26,694 bases of DNA from Chloracidobacterium sp. UBA6041. GTDB lineage: Bacteria > Acidobacteriota > Blastocatellia > Pyrinomonadales > Pyrinomonadaceae. The stretch lies in NCBI GenBank assembly GCA_002427845.1, contig DIYZ01000224.1, positions 4,491 to 31,184 on the forward strand, in the 5' to 3' direction. The notes beneath the pieces were generated by a model, which saw only the letters and a list, made by a program, of their open reading frames with translations, was not told where the DNA came from and ran no database searches. This document shows, one piece after another, positions 9,705-18,256 of the stretch. A program made the position numbers and the translations under genes. Within the stretch, counting starts at the first letter, position 1, and the number at the start of each line of letters is the position of its first letter.

Positions 9705-10028
9705 AGAAGTCCTCACGCTTGGTCCTGCTTGTTGGTGTTTACGTAGCCGCCGAACGAACAGGATTCTTTCCGAAGTCTCGCCGGGGGTCAAGGATCTGGA
9801 TTCAAGCAGCAAATCCGGAAGCGGTTTTTAGCGTAAGGTCGACTCTCAAGCCGCGGTGCGAGCGCTCGCCTACATGGATCCGCATCATCTGGAAGTGCTG
9901 GCAGACCCGCACGCTTTATAACGAGGTGAAGTAAACCGTTAAGAGAATATCAATGACGTATCAAAAGCCCGTCAGTCCATAACCATTTTCTCCAATCTGT
10001 GTGATACTCCCAGAGGAGGTGAATAGTA
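9705..10028. other. Intergenic region upstream of cupin gene, possible gene stump
   Basis: An open frame at about 9833-9920 (plus) reads ...SQAAVRALAYMDPHHLEVLADPHAL and stops at TAA. It has no start and looks like the last residues of a lost gene, but I cannot name the family. A GATACT box at about 10001-10006 could be a -10 element for the cupin gene. Its -35 partner is unclear. Confidence 0.3.
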
Positions 10029-10448
10029 ATGACCCAAGCTCCGAAAACATCTGAAGAACTCACCGCGAAGGAACGGGAGTTGGCAGCCCTTACGGCGCCG
10101 CTGCTCACATTTAATCTGACGGCCGAAATGGAACGATTGCGCCGGGAAGGACACTGGCTGAAGGATGGGCGGATCTCAGAGACTCTGGTGAAATATTCGG
10201 ACTTCAGAATCGTTCTGATCTTGATGCAGGCCGGAACGCTGATGCAGGAGCACAAAGCCGATGCCAGAATCTCGATTCACGGCCTCAGCGGACGACTGAT
10301 GGTCCAATTGCCGGAGAAGACAGTCGAGCTCTCCGCGGGAGACTTACTCGTGCTCGAAAAATGCTTACCGCATGATGTCAAGGCCGTCGAGGACAGTGCC
10401 TTCCTGCTTTCGATTTCCTGGCCTCACGGAGATGGGCAAGAGGCATAA
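10029..10448 (+). CDS. Small cupin-fold protein
   Basis: 139-residue cytoplasmic protein with one cupin barrel: ILMQAGTLMQEHKADARISI, GLSGRLMVQL, and ELSAGDLLVLEKCLPHDVKA. The classical metal motif HxH...E is not intact. One His (EHKAD), the His of SIHGLSG and the PH pair remain, so metal binding is uncertain. The N-terminal 40 residues are charged and helical (EELTAKERELAAL). A strong ribosome site (AGAGGAGGTG) lies 7 bases before the ATG. Small cupins like this often respond to or sequester small ligands, but no substrate can be given. The gene runs toward the broken TonB receptor, whose remains end about 70 bases beyond it. Confidence 0.8.
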   Translation: MTQAPKTSEELTAKERELAALTAPLLTFNLTAEMERLRREGHWLKDGRISETLVKYSDFRIVLILMQAGTLMQEHKADARISIHGLSGRLMVQLPEKTVELSAGDLLVLEKCLPHDVKAVEDSAFLLSISWPHGDGQEA

Positions 10449-10519
10449 GATCGAGACCAATAGACCCGTCGCCGCGGAGACATCAAGGTAACCCCTCCCC
10501 TTTGAGGAGCGAGTATTTA

Positions 10520-11807
10520 CTAGACCGAGCCTCGCGCGGATCTGTCGGTAAGGACGTCGGTGTTGAAGCCATCGCCGCGATCTCGCAGATTTGTGAAGGC
10601 GAAACGAAAGTTTAACGTGTGACGTTGGGGAGGCGATATAGGTGAGCTTGCCCGCCATCTCGGTTTCGTCCGAGCCAATGCGAAAACGTCCGGGTGTAAG
10701 CGACCTTACCGCAAGACGCGTGGCGAAGCCCGAAGCTAATAGCGAGTTTATGCGCGTGTGAGTTGATGAAGGAATCTCTGCTTCATCCTCCGCGGATAAG
10801 CGCTCTTGTTCCGCCGCGGCGTAGAAGAATAGCCGGTCACGTTTAAGGGGTCCTCCCAGTGCAACGCCGGGCTGCACTCGGCGGAAACGCAAGCGGCTCG
10901 ACGGAGACGGATCGGAGAAGGATTCGCGAGCGTTGAAGCGTTCATTTGAGACGAACGTGAAAGCGTCCCCGTGGAACTCATTCTCTCCCACTCTGGTGAT
11001 CACATTAATAGCTCCGCCAGCGGCCCCGCCAAACTCGGCCGACTGTCCGCTATTTACGATCTGAAACTCGCGAATAATCTCCGGCGAAAGAGCGATGCGG
11101 GCCGCGCCTGTGGTCTCATCTGTATTGTCGAGGCCGTCAATAGAGATCGAATTGCTGCGTGTACGCAGACCGCCGAAAGTGAATCCACTATCGGCAAGCG
11201 GTGACCCGGACGCTGCGCCGCTGCCCCCTGAATTTTGCTGATTTGAAGGTGCAACTCCGGGAGCTAGCAGCGTGAACTCCAAATAGTTGCGGCTGTTGAC
11301 GGGTAGTTCCTCAATGCGCTCGGGATCAATCGAAGTAGTGACGGCCGTTTGTGTGGGATCGAGGGCGGACGGTTTATCGGTAACAGTCACCTGAGCGTTT
11401 ACACCTGCTGGAGGCAAAGTAATGTCGAGTGAAGTGGTTCGGCCAAGCGCGAGCGTGACGTGCGGATTGAGATAACGCGCGAAGTCTGCGGCTTCTGCTT
11501 TTACCTCGTAGTCTCCCACAGCGAGAGCCGAGACCTGATAACTGCCGTCAGCTTCGGTTGTGACGCGTCGGCTCTAGTTAGTAGTGAGATTGCGTAGCGT
11601 GATCGTCGCGCCTCGAATACTCGCCCCTGCCGCATCTCGAACTGAGCCAGCAAGCGATGCAGTTGTTGCCGAATCTTGAGCATTCGCGATGACATGACAG
11701 ATCAAAGAGGAGCCAACAATAACTAGACAAAGTTCAAGAAGCCCAATTGATTTATGAATGTTTGCAAAAAACATGATGCAGTTGATTTGTGGAACTCCCT
11801 TCGTCAA
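10520..11807 (-). pseudogene. Oar-like TonB-dependent receptor, truncated with amber stop and frameshift
   Basis: An outer-membrane receptor with a signal peptide, a carboxypeptidase regulatory-like domain (SLAGSVRDAAGASIRGA) and a TonB plug (RIEELPVNSRNYLEFTLLAP, GGAINVITRVGENEFHG). Three lesions are visible. First, an in-frame TAG at 11574-11576 splits LTTN from SRRVTTEADGSYQ. Second, a frameshift at about 10600-10610 moves the sequence from SHVKLSF into RFAFTNLRDRGDGFNTD. Third, a stop at 10520-10522 follows SARGSV, where a barrel of several hundred residues should continue. Usual length is about 1000 residues and only about 430 remain. The start is unclear, either TTG at 11807 or ATG at 11774. 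Intact relatives import oligosaccharides or other large ligands. It is certainly non-functional as a porin. Confidence 0.88.
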
Positions 11808-11882
11808 CGGATTATTGACACAAAGACAATATAGGTTGCTTGCTGCTAAAACGTGAAGTCACGAGTCAGTTTGAACTGAACA

Positions 11883-12365
11883 CTATACGAAGGTTACTGC
11901 CAGTTCATTAGTACCCGTCGCCGAGGCATAGACACGATGAAGCTCAGGAACGGCAAGCAAGCCGTGCACGTGCTTTAGATCCTTAACATCACCGACAATC
12001 ATCTGTTTGTTCACGTCGAAGACGGTCATCAAATCAGATCCTAAGTGGGCGATGTAGAGTCTGCCACTGTCGCTGTCCAGACTTTGATAATCAAGACGCG
12101 TCGAGCCTCCGGTAAGCGGCACATCACTCAAAATTCGCAAAGGAAGATTCTTCGGGAGCGCCGACATCTTATCCGCATCAGTCGTTGCGCCCGAGTGAGG
12201 GGGCGATGCTACGTCGCCATTCAATTGCTTTTGTCCTTGCTGTGCTGAACAAGCGAGTGCCAGCAGTGCCAAGGCTACAATTGCTACGAAACTCGTCGAC
12301 AGCCATTGAGCCGATGATTCGCCGCTTCGACCTCGGATAATCCTTGCTAACTTGTCTGATTTCAT
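11883..12365 (-). pseudogene. Truncated YncE-like beta-propeller lipoprotein
   Basis: The first 160 residues of a YncE-type seven-bladed propeller. A lipobox (LLALAC, Cys39) indicates export and lipid anchoring. The segment LDYQSLDSDSGRLYIAHLGS begins the first blade and VHGLLAVPELHRVYAS the second. The frame then ends at a TAG right after NELAVTFV, where family members continue for another 170-200 residues with further blades. GAGAGG lies 5 bases before the ATG, so the start looks genuine. It is divergent from chrB across a 117-base region. Either the gene was cut by a deletion that joined it to the receptor remnant downstream, or it is a very short novel form. I favour truncation. Confidence 0.75.
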
Positions 12366-12427
12366 AACGCCTCTCCGATGTTATTTCAGGCTTGTCGTGC
12401 CGTTCTCTTTTCTAAGAGTGGGTCTGC

Positions 12428-12456
12428 TTGCTAATAACTGTAACGGTCGTTACAAT
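12428..12456 (+). promoter_or_regulatory. Sigma70-like promoter of the chromate operon
   Basis: A -35 box TTGCTA (12428-12433) and a -10 box TACAAT (12451-12456) are separated by exactly 17 bases. Transcription would begin at about 12463, giving a leader of only about 20 bases before the chrB ATG. No clear Shine-Dalgarno sequence is visible in that leader. Box matches are 4/6 and 5/6. Confidence 0.55.
12439..12454. promoter_or_regulatory. Palindromic operator TGTAACGGTCGTTACA
   Basis: A perfect 7+7 inverted repeat with a 2-base centre. It fills the promoter spacer and overlaps the first four bases of the -10 box, so a bound dimer would block RNA polymerase. The best candidate ligand is ChrB, which is known in Ochrobactrum to act as a chromate-sensitive repressor of its own operon. 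The divergent YncE-like gene could share it. Binding itself is inferred. Confidence 0.55.
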
Positions 12457-12482
12457 CTAGTCCCCCTGTTACTTCTGAGTCA

Positions 12483-13559
12483 ATGGCTAAGAACTCGCCA
12501 AACAAGCACGAGTGGATTCTACTGATCCATCAGTTGCCGCCCAAGCCCACGAATCTGCGCGTGCGCATCTGGCGCAAGTTGCAGAGGCTCGGAGCGGTGG
12601 CGATTAAGAACTCTGTCTACGTATTGCCGGCAAACGAGAAGACGCACGAAGGTTTTCAGTGGTTGAAGCAAGAGATCGAATCCGCCGGCGGCGAAGCAAC
12701 TGTGTTTCAAGCCGCCTCGGTCGAAGGAGCCAATGACGAAGAAATCATAGCGGCCTTTCGCAAAGCGCGTGATGAAGAATTTGCAGCCATCGCGGCAGAA
12801 CTTGACGGACTGGCCGGCGCGGTTAGGCAACAGACTCGGGGAAAGCATCTCTCCATTGGACGACTGGCCACGCACGAATCGGAGTTGGATAAACTGCACT
12901 CGCAATTGGAAAGCATCATCGTCAACGATTTCTTCGAGGCCGACGGGCGCACAAGCGCACTAACAGCCTATGAGCGTTGTAAGAAGGCAATTCGTGCTGC
13001 GCACGGTCCAGTCTCAAAAGCAACACGCTCGACCAATAAATCAGGAACGCTCGATCTGGCGAAGTACCAAGGTCGCCGCTGGATGACTCGACGCAACCTG
13101 CATATTGATCGACTCGCTTCCGCTTGGCTGATCAAACAGTTCATCGACAAACGCCCGCGTTTTTACTTTGTCGCCGAGGGTGAGACGCTAGAGGGCTCGA
13201 TTCCCTTTGACATGTTTGGGGCCGAGTTTACGCATCACGGCGAAGATTGCACCTTTGAGACGATGCTGAAGCGGTTCGGCTTGAGTGACAGCAAAGCCCT
13301 TCGCGAAATTGCCGAAATAGTGCATGACATCGATCTGAAAGATGACAAGTTTCACCGTCTTGAAGCCGCGGGTCTAAACGCAATCATCAATGGCTTGAGC
13401 CAGACGTTGCGAGATGATCGCAAACTGCTCCAGCAATGCAGCGCTATCTTTGATGGGCTGTATTCGCTGCTCGGTCAAAACACACAGAAAGAGAAAGCAA
13501 GGCGAAACGCCCGGCGCGCGCAACCGAGTCGCCGGGGCGGCCGGCACGTACGTCGCTAG
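12483..13559 (+). CDS. chrB: ChrB chromate-sensing regulator / resistance protein
   Basis: 358 residues with the two-part ChrB layout. The N-terminal winged-helix-like domain (WILLIHQLPPKPTNLRVRIW, then LGAVAIKNSVYVLP) is followed by a coiled helical linker with many Glu and Ala. The C-terminal chromate-resistance domain reads RRWMTRRNLHIDRLASAWLI, then EFTHHGEDCTFETML and EIVHDIDLKDDKF, with conserved His, Cys and Asp residues. The family regulates chrA in response to chromate and is cytoplasmic. It is the first gene of the operon and lies behind the palindromic promoter. The last 20 residues are Arg-rich (RRNARRAQPSRRGGR), beyond the usual end of the domain. The start ATG at 12483 lacks a clear ribosome site, perhaps because the leader is short. 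Gene name from clear family resemblance. Confidence 0.92.
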   Translation: MAKNSPNKHEWILLIHQLPPKPTNLRVRIWRKLQRLGAVAIKNSVYVLPANEKTHEGFQWLKQEIESAGGEATVFQAASVEGANDEEIIAAFRKARDEEFAAIAAELDGLAGAVRQQTRGKHLSIGRLATHESELDKLHSQLESIIVNDFFEADGRTSALTAYERCKKAIRAAHGPVSKATRSTNKSGTLDLAKYQGRRWMTRRNLHIDRLASAWLIKQFIDKRPRFYFVAEGETLEGSIPFDMFGAEFTHHGEDCTFETMLKRFGLSDSKALREIAEIVHDIDLKDDKFHRLEAAGLNAIINGLSQTLRDDRKLLQQCSAIFDGLYSLLGQNTQKEKARRNARRAQPSRRGGRHVRR

Positions 13560-13581
13560 ACGTACGGCTTTTCATTACGTT

Positions 13582-14241
13582 ATGGGCATCCGTCCAAGTA
13601 GCACTTTCGTCCTGCGCAAGCTACACCAAGTTTCCGGCATTGTGCCGCTCGGTCTTTTCTTGCTGGAGCACTTCTATACGAATTCTAGGGCACTAGCTGG
13701 ACCGGTCGATTTCAACAAGGCGGTCGTGGAGTTGCAAGGCATTCCGTACTTGCTGATGTTGGAGATCTTTGGCATCTGGATTCCGTTAATCTATCACGGA
13801 GTTTACGGCCTTGTGATCACGTCAGAAGCAAGCCCGAATAACCTGCTCTACCCTTATGCGCGCAACTGGTTCTATACAATCCAGCGAATCACAGGGGTAA
13901 TTCTCTTCTTCTTTATTACATTTCATATGCTCAACTTCCGCTTTGGGCTCGTTCCCGGGCTGAACAATCAAGCGGTTGCTTTTTACCCAGATCAGGCGTT
14001 CTCAATTGTGGCGCGAGAATTTCGCCTGGTGCCTATATTTATCATCTACGTTGTCGGCATCACGGCGACGGTCTGGCACTTTGCAAACGGCCTCTGGCTC
14101 TTTCTGGTCGATTGGGGGATCGTCATAGGTGAGCGAGCTCAGCGACTAACTGGCTACGCGTGTATTGCGTTTAGTGTCGTGCTCTTGTTCGTAGCGCTTA
14201 ACTCGGCCGTCGCTTTCATTCGTCCGGGAGGACTGTTATGA
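13582..14241 (+). CDS. Stand-alone SdhC-type di-heme cytochrome b558 in chromate operon
   Basis: 219 residues, five hydrophobic helices, clearly the cytochrome b558 subunit family of succinate dehydrogenase/fumarate reductase (B. subtilis type, 202 residues). Four His occupy the positions of the known axial heme ligands: H30 (LLEHFYTNS), H72 (IYHGVYG), H115 (FHMLNF) and H166 (VWHFANGLW). A fifth lies in KLHQVSG. Thus two b hemes and quinone chemistry look possible. The open frame reaches back into chrB. I chose the ATG at 13582 because MGIRPSSTFVLRKLHQVSG matches the family's start. It has no ribosome site and follows chrB by 22 bases, suggesting coupled translation. No SdhA or SdhB gene is near. 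It may hand electrons between quinol and an unknown partner; this is inference. Confidence 0.88.
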   Translation: MGIRPSSTFVLRKLHQVSGIVPLGLFLLEHFYTNSRALAGPVDFNKAVVELQGIPYLLMLEIFGIWIPLIYHGVYGLVITSEASPNNLLYPYARNWFYTIQRITGVILFFFITFHMLNFRFGLVPGLNNQAVAFYPDQAFSIVAREFRLVPIFIIYVVGITATVWHFANGLWLFLVDWGIVIGERAQRLTGYACIAFSVVLLFVALNSAVAFIRPGGLL

Positions 14242-14287
14242 ACCAATAACCCTCGTTCAACTGGCTCCATTTAGAAAGGAGTGTTCT

Positions 14288-15040
14288 ATGCTCAGCAAAA
14301 CTTTTCCCATGATCGCCGTGATGATACTAGCGCTCGCTCTTGCGATGGCCTGCGAGCGCAGTGAGAAAGGTGAGGCGGACAAGGACGAAGACGAGGGTGC
14401 TGCCGTTCCCGCAGCGACCACAACTTCAACGCAGCAACAAGTCGCCTTGCCGGCGGGAAAGGCCGCTACCTATAACTTTGATAGCGCGTCGCCGGGCAAT
14501 CTGCCTTCCAATTTCGCGAGCGCGCGAACTGGTGAAGGCGATATGGGCAGGTGGGCCATCCTTTCTGACAATACCGCGCCGTCGAAGCCCAATGTGCTCG
14601 CACAGACTTCGACTGACGGCACCGATTACCGTTTCCCGATCGCCGTCTTGAACGATGGCGTCTTCAAGGATCTGGAACTCAGCGTTAAGTTCAAGCCGGT
14701 AAATGGGAGCGTCGACGAGGCGGGCGGGCTGGTCTTTCGCTACAGGGATGAGAACAACAATTACGTTATCCGCGCCAACGCATTAGAGAATAACTACCGG
14801 CTCTATCACGTCGTCAATGGAAGGCGCGAACAGTTTGCCGATGCCAACATCACGGTCACGCCAAAGCAGTGGCACGAGTTGAAAGTAGTTTGCGTTGGAA
14901 ATCAGATCACCTGCTTTTTTGATGGGAACCAGCTAATCCAGGCGACTGACGACACTTTCAACGACGCAGGTAGAGTCGGGATGTGGACCAAGGCTGACTC
15001 GGTCACGTACTTTGATAATTTCACCGTGACACCCAAGTGA
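14288..15040 (+). CDS. Exported jelly-roll lipoprotein (DUF1080/LamG-like), copy 1
   Basis: 250 residues. A lipoprotein signal (LALAMAC, Cys22) is followed by an acidic and Thr/Ala-rich linker (about residues 23-55). A single concanavalin-like beta domain then has KDLELSVKFKPVNG, GLVFRYRDENNNYVIRANAL and the closing GRVGMWTKADSVTYFDNF. The fold family (3-keto-disaccharide hydrolase/DUF1080, laminin G-like) includes sugar-binding and sugar-cleaving proteins. No catalytic residues can be assigned here. AAAGGAGTG lies 6 bases before the ATG. It is paralogous to the next gene. Its place in a chromate operon suggests a periplasmic or surface role in metal stress, such as binding or protecting the envelope, which is speculation. 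Confidence 0.82.
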   Translation: MLSKTFPMIAVMILALALAMACERSEKGEADKDEDEGAAVPAATTTSTQQQVALPAGKAATYNFDSASPGNLPSNFASARTGEGDMGRWAILSDNTAPSKPNVLAQTSTDGTDYRFPIAVLNDGVFKDLELSVKFKPVNGSVDEAGGLVFRYRDENNNYVIRANALENNYRLYHVVNGRREQFADANITVTPKQWHELKVVCVGNQITCFFDGNQLIQATDDTFNDAGRVGMWTKADSVTYFDNFTVTPK

Positions 15041-15125
15041 GAGCCCGGCGCGGACCTAAAAATATTCCAGGCGCCTGAAATCGCTTCATTCGAGCGCCCC
15101 ACTCAGTGAGGAGGGAGCCAATAAC

Positions 15126-15797
15126 ATGAAACTTATGATCTGTTTTTTCAGTCTCCTCTTTGTTCTGTTGGCGACAGCAATAGTGTCGGCACAGACGACC
15201 ATGGTTGATTTCAACAATGACAAAGTCGGAGAAGCGCCAAGCAGTTTTTCCAGTGCGCTTACTGGCAGAGGCCGACCAGGCAAATGGATAGTGATGACAG
15301 ACCCTGCTTCGCCTGATCAGGGCAACGTCCTCGCACAGACTGACGCCGATCGGGCCGACTATCGCTTTCCGGTGTGCGTCTATGATGGCCTGACCGCAAA
15401 AGATGTTGATATAAATGTGAAGTTTAAGCCTTTCTCGGGCAAAGGCGACCAAGGTGCCGGCATCGTCTGGCGCTACCAGGACAAGGACAATTATTACATC
15501 GTCCGCGCCAACGCTCTGGAAGGCAATGTCGTGCTCTACAAGGTTGAGAATGGCAAGCGGACCGATCTGCCGCTCGTGGGAAAGGGCCGCACCTACGGTA
15601 TGAAAGAGAAAGTGTCTTCCGGAGAATGGGGCACACTGCGCGTAGTTGCCAACGGCAATCACTTTGAGGTTTACCACGATGGAAAGAAGCTTTATGACGT
15701 GGAAGACGAGACCTTCAAGGAAGCGGGCAAGATTGGATTGTGGACCAAGGCCGACTCGGTGATCTATTTCGACGATCTGCAAGTGACAGTCAAATGA
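15126..15797 (+). CDS. Exported jelly-roll protein (DUF1080/LamG-like), copy 2
   Basis: 223 residues with a cleavable signal peptide (MKLMICFFSLLFVLLATAIV, then SAQ) and no lipobox. The single beta domain parallels the upstream gene block by block: VNVKFKP-type strand (INVKFKPFSGKGDQGAGIVW), YYIVRANALEG, and the near-identical end GLWTKADSVIYFDD. The two therefore arose by duplication, one becoming a lipoprotein and the other soluble in the periplasm or outside. A strong GAGGAGGGAG site precedes the ATG by 9 bases. The end overlaps a possible chrA start (ATGA at 15794-15797). Function unknown; membership of the DUF1080/LamG-like fold is by sequence pattern only. Confidence 0.82.
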   Translation: MKLMICFFSLLFVLLATAIVSAQTTMVDFNNDKVGEAPSSFSSALTGRGRPGKWIVMTDPASPDQGNVLAQTDADRADYRFPVCVYDGLTAKDVDINVKFKPFSGKGDQGAGIVWRYQDKDNYYIVRANALEGNVVLYKVENGKRTDLPLVGKGRTYGMKEKVSSGEWGTLRVVANGNHFEVYHDGKKLYDVEDETFKEAGKIGLWTKADSVIYFDDLQVTVK

Positions 15798-15832
15798 AGA
15801 ATCAGGAGGCGAGTGCAGGAAGAGAACGCTTT

Positions 15833-17014
15833 ATGAACAACGTCGCGAAGTCTAAAAGAGCGGTGGGTGACGATGATCACATGCCTTCGTGGCGCGAGGT
15901 GTTCCTGTACTTTCTTTTTCTTGGTTTCATAAACGTTGGTGGGCCAGTCGCTCAGATCACGATGATGTACAACCATATGGTCGAGCGACGCAAATGGCTT
16001 TCGGAAGATCGGTTCGTAAAGATCATGGCCTTCTGCCACATGTTGCCCGGTCCTGAAGCGCTCCAATTGGCGATCTACGTTGGCTATCTAAAGCGCAAGC
16101 TCCTTGGCGGAATCCTCGCAGGACTGACCTTCATCATTCCCGGCGCGGTGGTAATGATCATTTTGAGCTGGCTCTACGTTACTTACGGCAACTTGCCACA
16201 GGTTAATAACTTCCTGTATGTGCTCAAACCTGCCGTATTCGGCATCATCGCGGCGGGAATCATCAAGCTTGGCCGCGCGTCAGTCCGCAACTGGTTTCTT
16301 GCCGTGCTGCTGGTCGGGTCATTCGTGGGAATGCGTTTCGGCGGCATCAATTTCTTGCTGATCCTGCTGCTCGCTGGGCTGTTGAATCTACTCATCAATG
16401 GGTGGCCGCTTGTGCGAAGAAAGCCCGCGACGCTACCGGTGATCATGGCCGGGCTGGGCTCAATTTTCCCCTTCGCAAATTCGCGGTGGTTTCAGATGGC
16501 TTGGCTCTTTCTCGAGACAGGACTGTTTAGCTTTGGTGGCGCCTATGCGTCATTGATCTTTGTGCAACGTGGCGCGGTTGCTCAATATCACTGGCTCTCA
16601 GATGGCCAACTGTTGGATGGCGTGGCGTTAAGCGTGGCCACGCCCGGACCATTCATGCTGTTTACTACATTCGCTGGTTTTCTCGCCGGCGGAGTACCCG
16701 GTGCAGTGATCGCAACCTTCTTCGTCTTTTTGCCTTCTTTCGTCTTTGTGCTCGGGGGCGCGCGCTATATTGAAGCTGTTCGTGACAACAAGTTAATCCA
16801 GGCGTTTCTTGCAGGTGCGAGCGCCGCGGTCGTCGGTGTGATTATTGTCGTTTCCATTGACTTGATTCCGACAGCACTGGTCGGTTGGGTAAGCATTGCG
16901 ATAGCGACGATAGCTTTTCTTCTCATCGTGCTGTTGAAGATCGACGTTGCTTTCGTGGCTCTCGGCGCGATGGCCGCGGGGATCATGTATGTACTTATTC
17001 GAGCCTTTTTGTAG
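15833..17014 (+). CDS. chrA: ChrA chromate exporter (long two-domain form)
   Basis: Inner-membrane CHR-family transporter of about 393 residues with both homologous halves. Half 1 has FLGFINVGGPVAQI, RRKWLSEDRF and MLPGPEALQLAIYVGY. Half 2 has GLFSFGGAYASLIFV, HWLSDGQLLDGVAL and ATPGPFMLFTTFAGF. These are the family's GGP, W-L and PGP signatures. ChrA expels chromate using the proton motive force, lowering cytoplasmic Cr(VI). The start is uncertain. The ATG at 15833 follows AGGAAGAG at good distance; the ATG at 15794 overlaps the previous stop (ATGA) and would add 13 polar residues. It is followed after 8 bases by the MFS gene. Confidence 0.95.
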   Translation: MNNVAKSKRAVGDDDHMPSWREVFLYFLFLGFINVGGPVAQITMMYNHMVERRKWLSEDRFVKIMAFCHMLPGPEALQLAIYVGYLKRKLLGGILAGLTFIIPGAVVMIILSWLYVTYGNLPQVNNFLYVLKPAVFGIIAAGIIKLGRASVRNWFLAVLLVGSFVGMRFGGINFLLILLLAGLLNLLINGWPLVRRKPATLPVIMAGLGSIFPFANSRWFQMAWLFLETGLFSFGGAYASLIFVQRGAVAQYHWLSDGQLLDGVALSVATPGPFMLFTTFAGFLAGGVPGAVIATFFVFLPSFVFVLGGARYIEAVRDNKLIQAFLAGASAAVVGVIIVVSIDLIPTALVGWVSIAIATIAFLLIVLLKIDVAFVALGAMAAGIMYVLIRAFL

Positions 17015-17022
17015 AGAGTGAG

Positions 17023-18237
17023 ATGAGACAGGCAGCAATAACAAGTCAGTCGGGCAGTTGGCGTGAGAAGTTAGTTGACTACCTCAGCCTGGAACGTAAC
17101 GTCGCCATCGCCTCGGCGACCGTCTTCCTGCTCGGATTTGGCGAAGAGCTATGGAAGAAATTCCTGCCAAAGTATCTGGAAGCCCTCGGCGCGAGCACTC
17201 CAATCATCGGTCTCTTTGGCACCGCAGAGGATTTCTTCGACGCTGTTTACCAATATCCTGGCGGCTGGATCGCAGATCACCTCGGACGCCGCCGTGCGTT
17301 TCTGATCTTCATCGCACTTGCTTCAGCCGGATACCTAGTCTACTTGTTCAGTCGATCATGGCCGTTGCTATTCCTGGCTCTGGCCCTGGTGATGGCCTGG
17401 CAGAGCATGGCTTCACCGGCCGTCTTTGCGGTGATCGGCGATTCGTTGCCGCGCGAGCGGCGCGCCATGGGCTTCACTCTCCAGTCGATTCTGAAACGCA
17501 TACCAAGTGTCATAGCGCCAGTTATTGGCGGGGCCTTGATAGCTGCGCTTGGCATCACAAGAGGTATTCACACAGGCTTGCTGATAACCCTGGTTTTGGC
17601 TGTTGTCACTGTCCTGCTGGTACTAAAGCTCAACGTCACCATTAGCAGGCCTGAGGCAACGAACATGCGCGGCATATGGCGCTCTTTTCATAGCGCGCTC
17701 AAGCGTCTACTTATCTCGGATATCATCATCAGAACGTGCGAAGGCATGACCGGTGTGCTGACAATCTTATACGTGACGAACGTCGCAGGTTTCAGCGTAG
17801 CGCGTTACGGCACCTTGATCGCAATTCAGATGGTCACTTCGATCCTGGTTTATATCCCTGCGGGAAAAATCGCTGATCGCATTGGACGCAAGCCCTTTGT
17901 CATCGCCACCTTCTTAAGTTTTGCGTTGTTTCCCGTCGCGATCATCTTAGCTTCCAACTTCGCATTGATTGTTCTGGCCTTCGTCATCGGAGGACTGCGC
18001 GAGATCGGCGAGCCCGCGCGCAAAGCGATGATCGTCGACTTCGCCAAAGAGAGCGTACGTGCCCGCTCTGTCGGACTCTATTATCTCGTCCGTAGTCTGT
18101 CGATCACGCCCGCCGCTGTGATTGGTGGTCTGTTATGGAAGATAAAGCCCGAGGTGCCTTTCATCACTGCCGGGATCATCGGCGTTATTGGAACAGTGGT
18201 TTTTGCCGTGACGGTTGAAGAACGATATGCAAGTTAA
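17023..18237 (+). CDS. MFS exporter in the chromate operon
   Basis: 404 residues, about 12 transmembrane helices. The MFS motif A appears in both halves: GGWIADHLGRRRAFLIF and GKIADRIGRKPFVIA. The middle loop is basic (ISRPEATNMRGIWRSF). The cytoplasmic-facing GLREIGEPARKAMIVDFA is characteristic of drug- or metal-type MFS carriers. The frame could extend upstream to 16885, but the ATG at 17023 lies just 8 bases after the chrA stop behind GAGAGTGAG and gives a normal MFS N-terminus. Its substrate is not visible. Being between chrA and a ChrB-like gene suggests it moves chromate, reduced chromium or a stress metabolite. Confidence 0.88.
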   Translation: MRQAAITSQSGSWREKLVDYLSLERNVAIASATVFLLGFGEELWKKFLPKYLEALGASTPIIGLFGTAEDFFDAVYQYPGGWIADHLGRRRAFLIFIALASAGYLVYLFSRSWPLLFLALALVMAWQSMASPAVFAVIGDSLPRERRAMGFTLQSILKRIPSVIAPVIGGALIAALGITRGIHTGLLITLVLAVVTVLLVLKLNVTISRPEATNMRGIWRSFHSALKRLLISDIIIRTCEGMTGVLTILYVTNVAGFSVARYGTLIAIQMVTSILVYIPAGKIADRIGRKPFVIATFLSFALFPVAIILASNFALIVLAFVIGGLREIGEPARKAMIVDFAKESVRARSVGLYYLVRSLSITPAAVIGGLLWKIKPEVPFITAGIIGVIGTVVFAVTVEERYAS

Positions 18238-18256
18238 GCAGAAAGAAGGCGTCGGC

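Noticed and set aside
13414..13581. Longer N-terminus for the cytochrome b558 gene
   Set aside because: The extra residues are chrB read in another frame; family members begin at the MGIRPSS position.
15021..15782. 253-codon minus-strand open frame
   Set aside because: It is antisense to the second jelly-roll gene, which has signal peptide, ribosome site and a clear paralogue.
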